DNA of 64,000 bases from Lysinibacillus sp. FSL M8-0337 (GCF_038593855.1 NZ_CP151996.1:3720001-3784000); one strand, 5' to 3'; shown: positions 38,979-48,696, counted from the stretch's first letter. Translations and numbers: made by a program. Notes: generated by a model from the letters alone, not told the origin.

Positions 38979-39602
38979 TTAGTCGACACACTTCTTTAAA
39001 CGTTTCACCAAATCGATTATGCGATCACCTTTCATGCGGTAACTTACTGGATTGGCAATTAAGCGTGATGACACTTCCGTAATATACTCATACTCAACTA
39101 AGCCATTTTCTTTCAACGTACGTCCAGTTGATACGATATCCACAATACGGTCCGCTAAACCAATCATTGGCGCAAGCTCAATCGACCCATTCAATTCAAT
39201 AATTTCTACTTGTTCGCCAATTCCTTTATAATACTTCATGGCAATGTTCGGATACTTCGTCGCAATGCGTGGCGCAAGTTCGTTCATCGTCGTATTCGGT
39301 AAGCCAGCTGAAGCAATATAGCAAGTACTTATTTTCAAATCAAGAAGCTCATGTACCACGCGCTGTTGCTCCAGTAAAACATCTTTGCCAGCAATTCCAA
39401 TATCGGCTACACCGTGCTCAACATAAACAGGCACATCCATAGGTTTCGCTAGAATAAAACGAATTTTCTCTTCTGGGATTTCGATCATTAATTTACGCGA
39501 CATTTCAACCTCTTCTGGTAAATTAAAGCCCGCTTCAATAAGCATTTGGTATGCCTCTTCAAAAATGCGCCCTTTCGGCATAGCAATGGTTAATTCATTC
39601 AC
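38979..39602 (-). CDS. hisG: ATP phosphoribosyltransferase (short form)
   Basis: HisG catalyses the first step of histidine synthesis, joining ATP and PRPP. At 207 residues it is the short form, which lacks the C-terminal regulatory domain and needs HisZ. Motifs include [11 protein letters not shown] and the PRPP-binding [14 protein letters not shown]. The GTG at 39602 is chosen for AGGAGG upstream and the family start LTIAMPKG; it overlaps the end of hisZ by 8 bp, which suits a fixed stoichiometry. Confidence 0.97.
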   Translation of the reverse strand: MNELTIAMPKGRIFEEAYQMLIEAGFNLPEEVEMSRKLMIEIPEEKIRFILAKPMDVPVYVEHGVADIGIAGKDVLLEQQRVVHELLDLKISTCYIASAGLPNTTMNELAPRIATKYPNIAMKYYKGIGEQVEIIELNGSIELAPMIGLADRIVDIVSTGRTLKENGLVEYEYITEVSSRLIANPVSYRMKGDRIIDLVKRLKKCVD

Positions 39603-40767
39603 CGCGAATTTCCTCCTGTCCAACAACAACTACCTTTGTAAAATGCGTTAAAAAGGCTGCTTCATCAACTAAACTACTTCTCAACTGTAAAGTCGCTTGT
39701 GTACCCACTGCTCTTAAAGCTTGTATTTTTTCTAGAGCCTCTTCAAAATTTTCTTCCTCGAATAGCACCACAATGGCTTCTTCCTTGTCCGAAGCTTGTG
39801 CAGTAATCGTTTCTAATAATCTATCTACACGAATGCTAAAGCCTGTAGCACCGACCTTTGAACCAAATACTTCAAGCAAACCGTCGTAACGGCCACCATT
39901 TCCTAATGGGAAACCACTGCCTGAAGCAAATACTTCAAATAACATACCTGTGTAATAGCTCATATGGCTTGAAAGAGTAAAATCAAATGCGACATACTGT
40001 GCAAGATCAGCGACTTCTAATAGTTTTGCAAGTTGTTGCATATATTCTAATGCGTCATTTTTACGCACATATTTTTCAATATCGCGAATTTCCTTTAAGG
40101 TCATTGCCTCTTCAATAAACTGTAACAATGCATCTGATTTTGTTTTTGGTAAATCAAATGATGCAACCGCCTCCTCAAAGCCTACATAATTTCGTTGTAC
40201 AAGCAGTGTACGCAGAACATCTTCTTGTTCGATGCTTTCTGTATAGTCCTGCAAAATACAATTCAAGACACCTGCATGGCCTATTGTGACTTTGAAATTT
40301 TCTAATCCAAATTGTTTTAATAACTCCATTGCTGTAACGATTACTTCAGCATCCGCAAACACGGAATGATCACCTATTAACTCAATGCCCATTTGCTCAA
40401 ATTCTGCGGGACGTCCACCTTCTGTTTCCTGTGCACGAAATACACTTGCAAAGTAAGCTAAGCGCAGCGGTATCATTTCTTTTAATAATTTTGAAGTGGC
40501 TACTCGAGCAATCGGTGTTGTCATATCAGGACGTAGGACGAGCGTATTGCCCTGACTATCTACAAGCTTAAATAAATGCGCATCGGAAATTGCAGATGCT
40601 TTCCCTACCGTATCGAAATACTCTACTGTAGGCGTTTTAATAAATTCATAGCCTCTTGAGCGTAAAAAATTTCGACCTGTATGTCTTACAGCTTCTACTT
40701 TTTCATAAATTTGCGGAAATTTATCACGCATACCAAGTGGCTTTTCGAACATTTTAATCGACGACAT
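39595..40767 (-). CDS. hisZ: ATP phosphoribosyltransferase regulatory subunit HisZ
   Basis: HisZ is a histidyl-tRNA synthetase-like protein without synthetase activity that complexes with short HisG and gives histidine feedback control. The 390 residues keep class II motifs ([25 protein letters not shown]), and the C-terminal anticodon-binding part is short. The ATG follows AAGGAAGTG. It is the first gene of the his operon; a promoter lies at 40831-40859. Confidence 0.96.
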   Translation of the reverse strand: MSSIKMFEKPLGMRDKFPQIYEKVEAVRHTGRNFLRSRGYEFIKTPTVEYFDTVGKASAISDAHLFKLVDSQGNTLVLRPDMTTPIARVATSKLLKEMIPLRLAYFASVFRAQETEGGRPAEFEQMGIELIGDHSVFADAEVIVTAMELLKQFGLENFKVTIGHAGVLNCILQDYTESIEQEDVLRTLLVQRNYVGFEEAVASFDLPKTKSDALLQFIEEAMTLKEIRDIEKYVRKNDALEYMQQLAKLLEVADLAQYVAFDFTLSSHMSYYTGMLFEVFASGSGFPLGNGGRYDGLLEVFGSKVGATGFSIRVDRLLETITAQASDKEEAIVVLFEEENFEEALEKIQALRAVGTQATLQLRSSLVDEAAFLTHFTKVVVVGQEEIRGE

Positions 40768-40800
40768 GTGGACACTTCCTTACGTTTCACTTTAATTCAC

Positions 40801-40824
40801 TAGAGTATTAGAGAATTAGAATAT
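40801..40824. repeat. Three 8-bp tandem repeats in the his leader
   Basis: TAGAGTAT, TAGAGAAT and TAGAATAT follow each other between the predicted his transcription start and hisZ. They could be a binding site, or a chance AT-rich run. Confidence 0.5.
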
Positions 40825-40830
40825 GAAAGT

Positions 40831-40859
40831 ATTTTAACTCATTCCTTCAGTTCAGTCAA
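40831..40859 (-). promoter_or_regulatory. his operon promoter
   Basis: TTGACT (40859-40854) and TAAAAT (40836-40831) with a 17-bp spacer on the minus strand, about 65 bp before hisZ. Confidence 0.72.
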
Positions 40860-41045
40860 TGTTTTACACATTAAATTCACAAATAATTTCAATACTTCTG
40901 TTAATTATACACCTATTTATATAAAGTGGAACTTTTATCGAGACTATTGCCTCACTTATTTAGGGGGACATCAAAGTGCGGACATCACTGTAAATTTAGC
41001 TCATCTTGCTTTGGCAAAAATATAATAATTGGAGGCGAAACGAGT

Positions 41046-41120
41046 TGAGGGTTGCAGCCTTATTGTGCTGAACAGAAAGCACCGCCATAGCGGACAATAA
41101 CGGCATAGCAAAAAAAGAGG
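41046..41120 (+). repeat. Partial copy of the larger dispersed element
   Basis: GAGGGTTGC, AAAGCACCGCC, AGCGGACAA and GGCATAGCAAAAAA occur in the same order as in the full copy at 41311-41392, about 265 bp away in the same orientation. The terminal hairpin is lacking. Confidence 0.8.
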
Positions 41121-41239
41121 TTGGGACATTACTAAAAAAATTTAAAGAACAGAGGAAAGGTGTTCATAAATTTTTGCGATATGGAGAACTTAGCTTTTCT
41201 TGCTTTTGCAATAAATAAAAAATTAGAAGTGTTCACTAG

Positions 41240-41424
41240 TTGTTGGTAGCGAAGGCGTTGACTCCTGCTCAGAACGCGCACAGCGTAAGACGCTGGCATT
41301 CCGCGCGTTAGCGAGGGTTGCGGCTTACGTGTGTGCCCGCGGAAAGCACCGCCGTAGCGGACAACAACGAACGGCATAGCAAAAAAGTGTTAGATTGATT
41401 TGCAGTCAATCTAACACTTTTCAT
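41240..41424 (+). repeat. Larger dispersed element, full copy
   Basis: This runs from GTTGGTAGCGAAGGCGTTGA through GCGGAAAGCACCGCC and CGGCATAGCAAAAAA into the hairpin GTGTTAGATTGA.../...TCAATCTAACAC. A diverged copy lies in the opposite orientation at about 45990-46145. It has no coding capacity. Confidence 0.8.
41386..41421 (-). terminator. Terminator after the acyltransferase gene
   Basis: AAGTGTTAGATTGA and TCAATCTAACACTT (about 41386-41399 with 41408-41421) pair with T runs on both sides. It is the hairpin end of the dispersed element and appears to serve as terminator for the operon ending at 41435. Confidence 0.82.
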
Positions 41425-41434
41425 CTTCATTATT

Positions 41435-41977
41435 TTACTTTTTCGGCGTGCACCATTGAACAACTTCACTTCGTTTGCGCTCCGCCATCTGTTCCGCAGT
41501 GTAAATAATTTGCATCGGGTTGCCACCTGCTAGACAACCAGCTGGTACATCCTTATGTACGAGTGTTGCCGCAGACACAATAGCACCGTCCCCTATTGTC
41601 ACTCCTGGTAAAATGGTCGAATTGGCACCAACCATTACTTCATTGCCAATATGGACATCTCCTAAACGATACTCTTCAATTAAGTATTCATGCGCTAAAA
41701 TTGTCGTATTAAAGCCAATGACTGTATTATTGCCGACATGAATACGCTCTGGAAACATCGTATCTGGCATGACCATTAAAGCGAAAGACGTTTGGTCACC
41801 AATTTTCATTTTTAAAAAAGTACGATACAGCCAGTTCTTCACGCGTAAAAAAGGTGTGAAGCGTCCAATTTGAATGACAATGAAGCACTTCATCACCTTC
41901 CAAAAGGACACCGTATCATATACATTCCATAGCGAGTTTGCTCCTTCGACACGATATCTTTCCGTTTTACGCGCCAT
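41435..41977 (-). CDS. Hexapeptide-repeat acyltransferase (YvoF-like)
   Basis: This 180-residue protein of the left-handed beta-helix acyltransferase family has several hexapeptide turns (IHVGNNTVIGFNTTILAHEY, VHIGNEVMVGANSTILPGVTIGDGAIVSAATLV, about 75-150). It is likely an O-acetyltransferase using acetyl-CoA; the acceptor is unknown. The ATG follows AGAGGGG at 7 nt. It lies 4 bp after ppaX and is the last gene of the hprK-lgt-ppaX-yvoF run, in the B. subtilis order. Confidence 0.88.
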   Translation of the reverse strand: MARKTERYRVEGANSLWNVYDTVSFWKVMKCFIVIQIGRFTPFLRVKNWLYRTFLKMKIGDQTSFALMVMPDTMFPERIHVGNNTVIGFNTTILAHEYLIEEYRLGDVHIGNEVMVGANSTILPGVTIGDGAIVSAATLVHKDVPAGCLAGGNPMQIIYTAEQMAERKRSEVVQWCTPKK

Positions 41978-41981
41978 GCCA

Positions 41982-42623
41982 TTACCCCTCTTTCACAATA
42001 GCAAGTAAATCCTTCATATGGTGCAATAGATATTCTGGCTTAAACTGCTGTAAATATTGCTCCCCTTTAATGGACCATGCGACACCCGCAGCTCTTACAC
42101 CCGCATTGTGTGCAGCTTCAATATCATGCGAATTATCACCAATCATAATGGCGTCTTCCTTTGCGACACCAAGACGTGTAAGAGCAAGTAAAACTGGCTC
42201 TGGATCAGGCTTCACATGTTGGACATCATCGGTTCCCACTATCACCTCAAATAGATGACTAGCACCTAGGATGTTTAACCCTCGATCAATCATCGCATTG
42301 CGCTTTGTTGAGACGATGGCTAATTTAATCCCCATTGACTTTAATTGCTCTAAAGTTGACACAACATCAGGAAACTCTGTGACAAGCTCATCATGATGCG
42401 GTTCATTCCAAGCGCGGTATTTTGCTATCATTTCATCTTCTTCTCCTGGCGTTAAAACACTAAATGTCTGTTTTAATGACGGACCCATGAATTTCAAGCA
42501 ATCTTTTGGCGAATATTGCCCGGGAAATCGTTCTTCTAACACGTGCATAAATGATTGAATGATTAAGTCATTTGTATTTAACAATGTACCATCAAAATCA
42601 AAAAGTAATGCTTTTACAGCCAT
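41982..42623 (-). CDS. ppaX: Pyrophosphatase PpaX (HAD family)
   Basis: PpaX hydrolyses the pyrophosphate produced when HPrK dephosphorylates P-Ser-HPr. The 213 residues show the HAD motifs DFDGTLLNT (motif I), VSTKRNAMID (motif II), a lysine near KPDPEP and MIGDNSHD (motif IV). The ATG at 42623 has AAGGAG at 8 nt; an upstream GTG overlaps that site. Its place after hprK and lgt fits this role, although other HAD phosphatases look alike. Confidence 0.9.
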   Translation of the reverse strand: MAVKALLFDFDGTLLNTNDLIIQSFMHVLEERFPGQYSPKDCLKFMGPSLKQTFSVLTPGEEDEMIAKYRAWNEPHHDELVTEFPDVVSTLEQLKSMGIKLAIVSTKRNAMIDRGLNILGASHLFEVIVGTDDVQHVKPDPEPVLLALTRLGVAKEDAIMIGDNSHDIEAAHNAGVRAAGVAWSIKGEQYLQQFKPEYLLHHMKDLLAIVKEG

Positions 42624-42635
42624 ATGACACACTCC

Positions 42636-43457
42636 TTACTTATTGTCCAAATATTTCACAGCAGGCTTTACTTTCAATCTTCGGTAAATAATTGCCCCAA
42701 GACCTATCACAATGCCGATAATGGAAACAACTTGTGCTGAACGTAAGTCTCCTACTAAATAAAGACTATCCGTACGTAAACCTTCTATATAGAAACGACC
42801 AATTGAATACCATATTAAATAGCTAAAGAAAATTTCACCACGATTTAAATTCACTTTTCGTAATACCAGTAATATTAATAAACCGATGAAATTCCAAACA
42901 GATTCATATAAAAATGTAGGATGTACATATGTGCCTAGTTCTTCAATGTACATTTGATTAATAATCCAATCAGGTAGCATCAGGTTTTCTAAAAATGAAC
43001 GTGATACAGGTCCGCCAAATGCTTCTTGATTCATAAAGTTGCCCCAACGACCAATAATTTGACCAATCAAAATACTCGGTGCTGCAATATCAGCCACTCG
43101 TAAAAAGCTTACCCCTTTTATCCGCGTAAATATGTAAGCCGTCGCAAATGCACCTAATAGCGCACCATGAATCGCAATACCGCCATTCCAAATTTCAATA
43201 ATATTGCCTGGATTTTCACTATAATAATCCCAACGCATAGAAACATAATAGATGCGCGCGCAGACGATGGAAATTGGTACTGCCCATAATAATAAGTCAG
43301 CTAGAAAATCCTCAGGTAATCCGCGTTTTACCGCCTCTCTTTGTCCAACAAAATATGCTAATATTATCCCCGATACAATTAAAAGTCCGTACCAACGCAC
43401 AGGAATTGGCCCTAAATGAAAGGCGATCGGGTTAATATCTAATAGTAATAAATCCAT
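42636..43457 (-). CDS. lgt: Prolipoprotein diacylglyceryl transferase
   Basis: Lgt transfers diacylglycerol to the lipobox cysteine of prelipoproteins, the first step in maturing the several lipoproteins encoded in this window. The 273-residue protein has about seven membrane helices and the signature GRWGNFMNQEAFGGP (about 137-151), preceded by the histidine in GGIAIHGALLGA. The ATG follows GGAG. It is followed by ppaX after 12 bp. Confidence 0.98.
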   Translation of the reverse strand: MDLLLLDINPIAFHLGPIPVRWYGLLIVSGIILAYFVGQREAVKRGLPEDFLADLLLWAVPISIVCARIYYVSMRWDYYSENPGNIIEIWNGGIAIHGALLGAFATAYIFTRIKGVSFLRVADIAAPSILIGQIIGRWGNFMNQEAFGGPVSRSFLENLMLPDWIINQMYIEELGTYVHPTFLYESVWNFIGLLILLVLRKVNLNRGEIFFSYLIWYSIGRFYIEGLRTDSLYLVGDLRSAQVVSIIGIVIGLGAIIYRRLKVKPAVKYLDNK

Positions 43458-43494
43458 CTTATGCTCCTCTCAATATGTTACAATCCATTTCCGA

Positions 43495-44430
43495 TTAATC
43501 ATCTAACTCATCTGATGAAGCAATAACTTCATCTAAGCGTCTTGAAAACTCTTCCGCTGCATTGACACCCATTTTCTTCAAACGGTAATTCATCGCCGCT
43601 ACTTCGATAATTACGGATACATTTCGTCCAGGTCGTACTGGGATTGTGAGTTTTGTTAGTTCCGTATCAATGATTTTCATTTTTTCTTCTTCTAAACCTA
43701 AACGATCATAAACCTTGTCTGGATCCCATATTTCTAACTCAATAATTAAGGTAATACGTTTATATGGTCGTACGGCACTTGCCCCAAAAAGTGTCATGAT
43801 ATCGATAATACCAATACCTCGTATTTCCAATAAATGTTCTAATAGCGGTGGCGGACTCCCTATTAAAAAGTTCTCCGACTCTTGACGGATCTCCACACAA
43901 TCATCTGCAACTAATCGATGCCCTTTTTTTACAAGTTCGAGAGCTGTTTCACTTTTCCCAACCCCGCTTTTTCCGATAATGAGCACACCAATGCCATATA
44001 CATCGACTAACACACCGTGTGCCGCTGTCATAGGTGCTAAACGTCCCTCTAAATAATTGGTTAACCTACTCGAAAATTTCGTTGTTGTCATGTGAGTTTT
44101 AAATACGGGTACATGCTTTTCGTTTGATGCTTGTATAAGCTCCTCCGGTACTTCTAAATCACGCGAAATAATAATAGCAGGCGTATCCTGTGAACATAGC
44201 AAACGCATGCGTTCAAGTTTAACATTCGCTGGTAACATTTCAAAAAAGGAAAGCTCTGTTTTCCCTAGTAGCTGTACTCGATTAGCAGGATAATGCGTAA
44301 AATACCCAGCCATTTCAAGCCCCGGTCTAGAAATATCACTTGTGGTAATTGTTCTTCCTATACCTTCCTCGCCGCCTAATAACTCTAGCTTAAATTTTTC
44401 CATTACATCCCTTGTCAATACTACGACCAA
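43495..44430 (-). CDS. hprK: HPr kinase/phosphorylase
   Basis: HPrK phosphorylates Ser46 of HPr and Crh in response to fructose-1,6-bisphosphate, and reverses it when phosphate is high, so controlling catabolite repression. The 311 residues have an N-terminal regulatory domain (1 to about 130), Walker A GKSGVGKS (153-160) and the HPrK signature [17 protein letters not shown]. The TTG start follows GGAGG at 9 nt. Its target Crh is encoded at 28019-28276. Confidence 0.97.
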   Translation of the reverse strand: MVVVLTRDVMEKFKLELLGGEEGIGRTITTSDISRPGLEMAGYFTHYPANRVQLLGKTELSFFEMLPANVKLERMRLLCSQDTPAIIISRDLEVPEELIQASNEKHVPVFKTHMTTTKFSSRLTNYLEGRLAPMTAAHGVLVDVYGIGVLIIGKSGVGKSETALELVKKGHRLVADDCVEIRQESENFLIGSPPPLLEHLLEIRGIGIIDIMTLFGASAVRPYKRITLIIELEIWDPDKVYDRLGLEEEKMKIIDTELTKLTIPVRPGRNVSVIIEVAAMNYRLKKMGVNAAEEFSRRLDEVIASSDELDD

Positions 44431-44614
44431 TATTTGCAGCCTCCATTCAAACGAATTGAATATTGTTTTATTTTAGCATGCCTATGTATAAAAGAAATGA
44501 ATTTACACTTGCGTGCATGATTATTAGTAACACTATTATACTTAGTTCTAGTTAAAGGTGGTACATAACAAATGTAAAACTATTTCAGAAAGCTTATGCA
44601 CATGATAAAAATAG

Positions 44615-44647
44615 AAAAACTAGCGGTCTCCAGAACCGCTAGTTTTT
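44615..44647 (-). terminator. Terminator after the cytochrome gene
   Basis: The stem AAAAACTAGCGGT/ACCGCTAGTTTTT (44615-44627 with 44635-44647) lies 10 nt after the cytochrome c551 stop. Confidence 0.85.
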
Positions 44648-44656
44648 TTCATTCTA

Positions 44657-44983
44657 TTATTTTTGTGTAGCTAACCATTTTGCAACGGCTTCAGCATCTG
44701 CACCTTTAATAAGTCCAGCTGGCATAGCCCCACGGCCATTGTTAATTACGTCTAAAATTTCTTGCTCAGATAAACGAGAACCTACATTGTTTAGTGCAGG
44801 TGTATTACCCATACCTTGTAGCTCGCCACCGTGACAAGAAACACATGATTTCATTGCGATTGCTTTACCGTCTGGTTCAGCAGCAGTATCTTTGTTACCT
44901 GTAGCTGCTTTATCTCCGCCACCACCACATGCTGCTAAGAAAATCGCTGAACCGAACACTAATGTTAACATTGCTTTTTTCAT
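44657..44983 (-). CDS. cccB: Cytochrome c551 lipoprotein
   Basis: This small membrane-anchored c-type cytochrome of 108 residues has lipobox LAAC (Cys19), a flexible G/A/D-rich linker, heme motif CVSCH (C47, C50, H51) and the axial methionine in RGAMPAGL (near 85). It transfers electrons outside the membrane, probably to a cytochrome oxidase. It lies next to the yitT-like gene as in B. subtilis (cccB-yvjA). Confidence 0.94.
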   Translation of the reverse strand: MKKAMLTLVFGSAIFLAACGGGGDKAATGNKDTAAEPDGKAIAMKSCVSCHGGELQGMGNTPALNNVGSRLSEQEILDVINNGRGAMPAGLIKGADAEAVAKWLATQK

Positions 44984-45033
44984 TAGTACCCCTCCTAAGT
45001 AAATGAATATCTTTCCAAGCTATTATACCAAAA

Positions 45034-45882
45034 TTATGCACGTTTGAAACCTTCGCCTAACACCTCATAAGCATCAGAAACAATGACAAACGCTGATGGA
45101 TCAACGTTTTTAATGAGTTGTTTCAGCTTTGTGAACTCTGTTTGATAGACAACGACCATCAGAACTGGTCGTGCTTCTCCTGTATAACCGCCAATTGCAG
45201 GTAACTTTGTCACACCACGATCAATTTCGGCATATATCGCATCACGCACTTCATCTTGTTTTAACGTAATAATATAAACCATTTTCGATTGACTAAAACC
45301 TAGCTGGATAATATCAATCGTCTTCGTTGTGACATACAGTCCGATTAACGCATAGAGCCCTTTTTCTAAGTCAAAAACAATTGCCGCACTAATTGCGATA
45401 ATTCCATCAATTAACAGTACACTTGTACCAAGCGATAATCCGGTATACTTTGTAATAATTTGGGCTAGTAAATCAGTGCCACCAGTAGAAGCATTCCCCT
45501 TAAAGACAAGTCCTATTCCTAAGCCAACTACAATTCCGCCAAAAAGCGCACCAAGTAAAGGATTATCTGTCCACGGCTCCCAGTGATTTGTCAATAACAC
45601 AATAAACGGTAATGTTATTGTCCCAATAAAAGATTTTACGCCAAACTTTTTACCCAGTATTATTACTCCTGCTAGAAACAATGGGATATTAAATGCATAT
45701 TGTACAAGGCCAGGATTCCAACCAAATAAACCATGTAATATGGTACTTATGCCACTAACTCCACCTGACGCTACTTGATTTGGTAGTAAAAAGACATTAA
45801 AACCTATCGCCACAACTGCGGCACCAACAATCACATAAACATATTCCACAATACTTGCCCTTACATCTTGTGTTTGATTCAT
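45034..45882 (-). CDS. YitT family membrane protein (YvjA-like)
   Basis: This protein of about 282 residues has five or six membrane helices (about 12-185) with NQVASGGVSGISTILHG and GNASTGGTDLLAQII, and a C-terminal cytoplasmic DUF2179 domain (about 215-280, KLPAIGGYTGEARPVLMVVV). The function is unknown; a transport role is often assumed. The start is uncertain: ATG 45882 has a close GTGAGG, and a TTG six codons earlier is also possible. It precedes cccB on the same strand with a 50-bp gap. Confidence 0.85.
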   Translation of the reverse strand: MNQTQDVRASIVEYVYVIVGAAVVAIGFNVFLLPNQVASGGVSGISTILHGLFGWNPGLVQYAFNIPLFLAGVIILGKKFGVKSFIGTITLPFIVLLTNHWEPWTDNPLLGALFGGIVVGLGIGLVFKGNASTGGTDLLAQIITKYTGLSLGTSVLLIDGIIAISAAIVFDLEKGLYALIGLYVTTKTIDIIQLGFSQSKMVYIITLKQDEVRDAIYAEIDRGVTKLPAIGGYTGEARPVLMVVVYQTEFTKLKQLIKNVDPSAFVIVSDAYEVLGEGFKRA

Positions 45883-45984
45883 TTCCTCACGCCCACTCAA
45901 CTATCAGATTTTTCTAAAGATGACGACATGATTATAGCAAATAGTTTTAACGTTGAGAACTTCATCATGATAAAGAGAAAGTAG

Positions 45985-46145
45985 TTGGAATAAATGAGAA
46001 AAAGTGCTAGATTGATTCCAATCAATCCAACACTTTTTCTAAGCCGTCGATGTCCGTTACAGGTGCACTTTCCGCTCCGCACCGTAATCCCTTCTTGTGG
46101 CGCAATACCTTCCAACAGGAGTCAACTCTTTGCTACAAGTAACTC
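45985..46145 (-). repeat. Larger dispersed element, inverted copy
   Basis: On the minus strand it reads GTAGCAAAGAGTTGACTCCTG, then GCGGAAAGTGCACC, GGACATCGACGGCTTAG and the hairpin around AGTGTTGGATTGATT. This matches the copy at 41240-41424 with many substitutions. It lies between the yitT-like gene and the EAL-HDOD gene, and its hairpin may end plus- or minus-strand transcription. Confidence 0.7.
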
Positions 46146-46182
46146 CTATAAGGAAGAATGTTTTTTCTGTAGTTTGCCCTAA

Positions 46183-47412
46183 TTATAATGATGTTTCAGC
46201 CCATTCTAGTGCTTCATTATATAAAAGATCGATGCTTGCCATTTCAATATTGATTTGTGGTGCTAATTCTTCTAATCGTTGCCAATCTAATTTTCCTAGT
46301 GCAATACTAAATTCAAGATAAGGTGTCATCTCTGTTTGACCACCTAATATTGTTTCTGTAATCGCCTCTGAAAAAGGTAATTGTTGCAAAATAACATTCA
46401 TCGGTCTTTGTAAAATCGCATCGATCAATGAAAACATCCCAACTAAAAAGTATTCAGAAAAGTTTTGCTTATAGGATCGCTTTGCTAATTTTTCACAAAC
46501 CTTTGCTCTGAACAAAGATGTTCGCATCAACTCTTGAAAAAGATCTGTATCCGCCCTGTCATCGAATTCACGCAGAGCTAGTAAATAAATCCACTTTCGA
46601 AGATTTGCTAAGCCAAGTAATAAAATGGCTTGCTTAATGGAGCGTATTTTCGATTTTGAACGTTTACTAGAATTATTGATCATTTGTAATAATTTATACG
46701 TCAACGATATATCCCGTTCAATATTTTCTGCTAACAGATGAACGTTCGGCTCTTCTTCCTTTAAGAGCGAAATTATATGAAAATATTGGATAGCATTTGC
46801 GGGAATATCCATCGCTTTAATGATTTGAGGTTGCTCAAAAAAGTAACCTTGAAAAAACTCATAGCCTGAATGCTTGGCGACTCTATATTGCTCTTGTGTT
46901 TCCACTTTTTCCGCAAGCAATTTAATATGGGGGAAATTTTCCTTTACCATATTTTCAATTTCCATTCTTTCAACTAAAGAAGATATTAAAAAATCCACTT
47001 TAATTAAATCAATATGCGGGAAAAGCTTATCATATATTGGTGCATTTTCTTTTAAAATAAAATCATCTAACGCTATTTTAAACCCATGCGACTTCAGCTC
47101 AATGACACGCTTAACTAGATTTGGTGTTAGTGGTACATCTTCTAAAATCTCGATTACTACTTGTGAAGGATCTAAAAATTCATCGATGGAACTCATAAGC
47201 AAGTTTTCCGTAAAATTAACAAAACAAGGCTTACCTTTCGTCACCTCATCAATACCAATTGATAAAAATGAGTTCACTAACACATCCACTGTTGCAGCAT
47301 CTGAATCGACATCAGGAAATGAATTTACATTTTTGTTTCGATATAACAACTCATATGCAACGACCTGTTCGTGAAGATTAAAGATTGGCTGTCTTCCGAT
47401 GAATACTTCCAT
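46183..47412 (-). CDS. EAL-HDOD signalling protein (YuxH-like), degenerate EAL
   Basis: This 409-residue cytoplasmic protein has an N-terminal EAL-like domain (about 1-195) and a C-terminal HDOD domain (about 200-400). The catalytic EAL motif is replaced by YELLYR (near 20-25). Other EAL-like features remain (ALDDF, KVDFL), so cyclic-di-GMP hydrolysis is unlikely and it may bind a nucleotide or protein instead. HDOD domains occur in regulators of stress, motility and competence. A single gene with long flanking spacers. Confidence 0.88.
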   Translation of the reverse strand: MEVFIGRQPIFNLHEQVVAYELLYRNKNVNSFPDVDSDAATVDVLVNSFLSIGIDEVTKGKPCFVNFTENLLMSSIDEFLDPSQVVIEILEDVPLTPNLVKRVIELKSHGFKIALDDFILKENAPIYDKLFPHIDLIKVDFLISSLVERMEIENMVKENFPHIKLLAEKVETQEQYRVAKHSGYEFFQGYFFEQPQIIKAMDIPANAIQYFHIISLLKEEEPNVHLLAENIERDISLTYKLLQMINNSSKRSKSKIRSIKQAILLLGLANLRKWIYLLALREFDDRADTDLFQELMRTSLFRAKVCEKLAKRSYKQNFSEYFLVGMFSLIDAILQRPMNVILQQLPFSEAITETILGGQTEMTPYLEFSIALGKLDWQRLEELAPQINIEMASIDLLYNEALEWAETSL

Positions 47413-47843
47413 TTCGTTGCCCCCAATTCACCATTTTCTAGTAATTATTATAGCACTTTTCATTACCTTACGCTTATTTTTTCAACACTATAATAAATTT
47501 TTCTTATCGATAAACTAGCATTTACCTATAAAATTGGAATTTTATTACTTAAAAAGATAAAGCAGTACTAATTTATGCATTTATATTAAAAATTTGCTTT
47601 CACTTTTCACTTGCATACCACTACTATTTTGCATTGTTATAGTAAATTTTTAAGATAATGTATTTTTTTATATTGGTTCTAAGAAGATGCACCCTTTATG
47701 TAACTAACTTCATTTTTCCTCCTGCTATGGAATATAACAAAAAGCCCTACCATCCAAAATAGTGGTAGGGCTAGCCGGTGTAAATAATGCTTCACATAAA
47801 TTTCTTTTAGTGTCAGCTCGCAATTGTTATCTGAGGCATCTTT
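47413..47843. other. AT-rich intergenic region
   Basis: No gene is visible in these 430 bases. The only clear element is the DedA terminator at 47738-47772. The part just upstream of the EAL-HDOD gene is very AT-rich and should contain its promoter, but I cannot pick one with confidence. Confidence 0.5.
47738..47772 (-). terminator. DedA gene terminator
   Basis: The stem AGCCCTACCA/TGGTAGGGCT (47743-47752 with 47763-47772) is followed by TTTTT on the minus strand. Confidence 0.83.
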
Positions 47844-48494
47844 TTATTTTCCACCAAATTTAGATTTAAGAGCACCAATAACAGCCGGTACGACTGAGAT
47901 AACTATGATTAAAATAAGAACTACCGAGAAGTTATCTTTAATAATTGGAATATTCCCAAAGAAATACCCAAGGAGTGTACAGCTGAATACCCATAAAACA
48001 GCTCCTACAATGTTGTACAGTAAAAAGTAGCTATAATGCATCTTACTTGCCCCTGCAACAAACGGAATAAACGTACGAATGAAAGGCATGAAACGAGCAA
48101 TTACAATTGTTTTGCCACCATGCGTGTTAAAAAATTTCTCCGCTGCTTCCATACGTTCTTTTTTAACGATACGGCCTAAAAAACTTTTCGGAGGAATTGA
48201 TGTCCCAACTTTATGACCGATATGGTAATTCATTGTATCGCCTAAAATTGCTGCTGCCAAAAATACAGGAATTAGTATCCATAAGTCAAAGGCGCCCATT
48301 GCGGCTGTTAATGTTCCACTGGCGAAAAGTAATGAGTCACCCGGTAAAAATGGGAAAATGACAACACCTGTTTCAACAAAGACAATGGCAAATAAAATAA
48401 GATAACTCCAATTACCAAAATCACGAATGATTTCTTCCAAATGCACATCAATATGCATTATAAAACTTATTAACTCTTGAATGAGTCCTATCAT
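47844..48494 (-). CDS. DedA family membrane protein
   Basis: This 216-residue DedA/SNARE-associated (VTT) protein has about five hydrophobic segments. It shows the conserved FVETGVVIFPFLPGDSLLFASG (about 40-61), GDTMNYHIGHKVG and the proton-relay-type RFMPFIRTFIPFVAGASKM. DedA proteins are linked to undecaprenyl phosphate or phospholipid flipping and to envelope homeostasis. It is a single-gene unit with its own terminator. Confidence 0.93.
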   Translation of the reverse strand: MIGLIQELISFIMHIDVHLEEIIRDFGNWSYLILFAIVFVETGVVIFPFLPGDSLLFASGTLTAAMGAFDLWILIPVFLAAAILGDTMNYHIGHKVGTSIPPKSFLGRIVKKERMEAAEKFFNTHGGKTIVIARFMPFIRTFIPFVAGASKMHYSYFLLYNIVGAVLWVFSCTLLGYFFGNIPIIKDNFSVVLILIIVISVVPAVIGALKSKFGGK

Positions 48495-48696
48495 TGGTTT
48501 TGTATGCTCTCTTTCAATTTAATTTTTCTTAATAGCTTGGACGTTGTTGCGCACAAAAGGGTTCCAAAACAATACAACAAAGTATACAAGTTACTACTCC
48601 CCTACTATATGACAAGCCCTTTTAAAGTATGTAGAAGTATTACACATGACTGATTTTATCACTACGGCTCTATGCACTCAACTTATTTCGCCGTAA

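Larger units (their letters stand above)
40768..41434. other. Intergenic region upstream of the his operon
   Basis: No gene is visible. It holds the his promoter (40831-40859), three 8-bp repeats in the leader (40801-40824), a partial copy (41046-41120) and a full copy (about 41240-41421) of the larger dispersed element. The latter ends with a terminator for the acyltransferase gene. I found no T-box sequence on the minus strand. Confidence 0.65.

Noticed and set aside
40768-41434. T-box riboswitch for the his operon
   Set aside because: No AGGGTGGNACCGCG-like sequence is present on the minus strand of this region.
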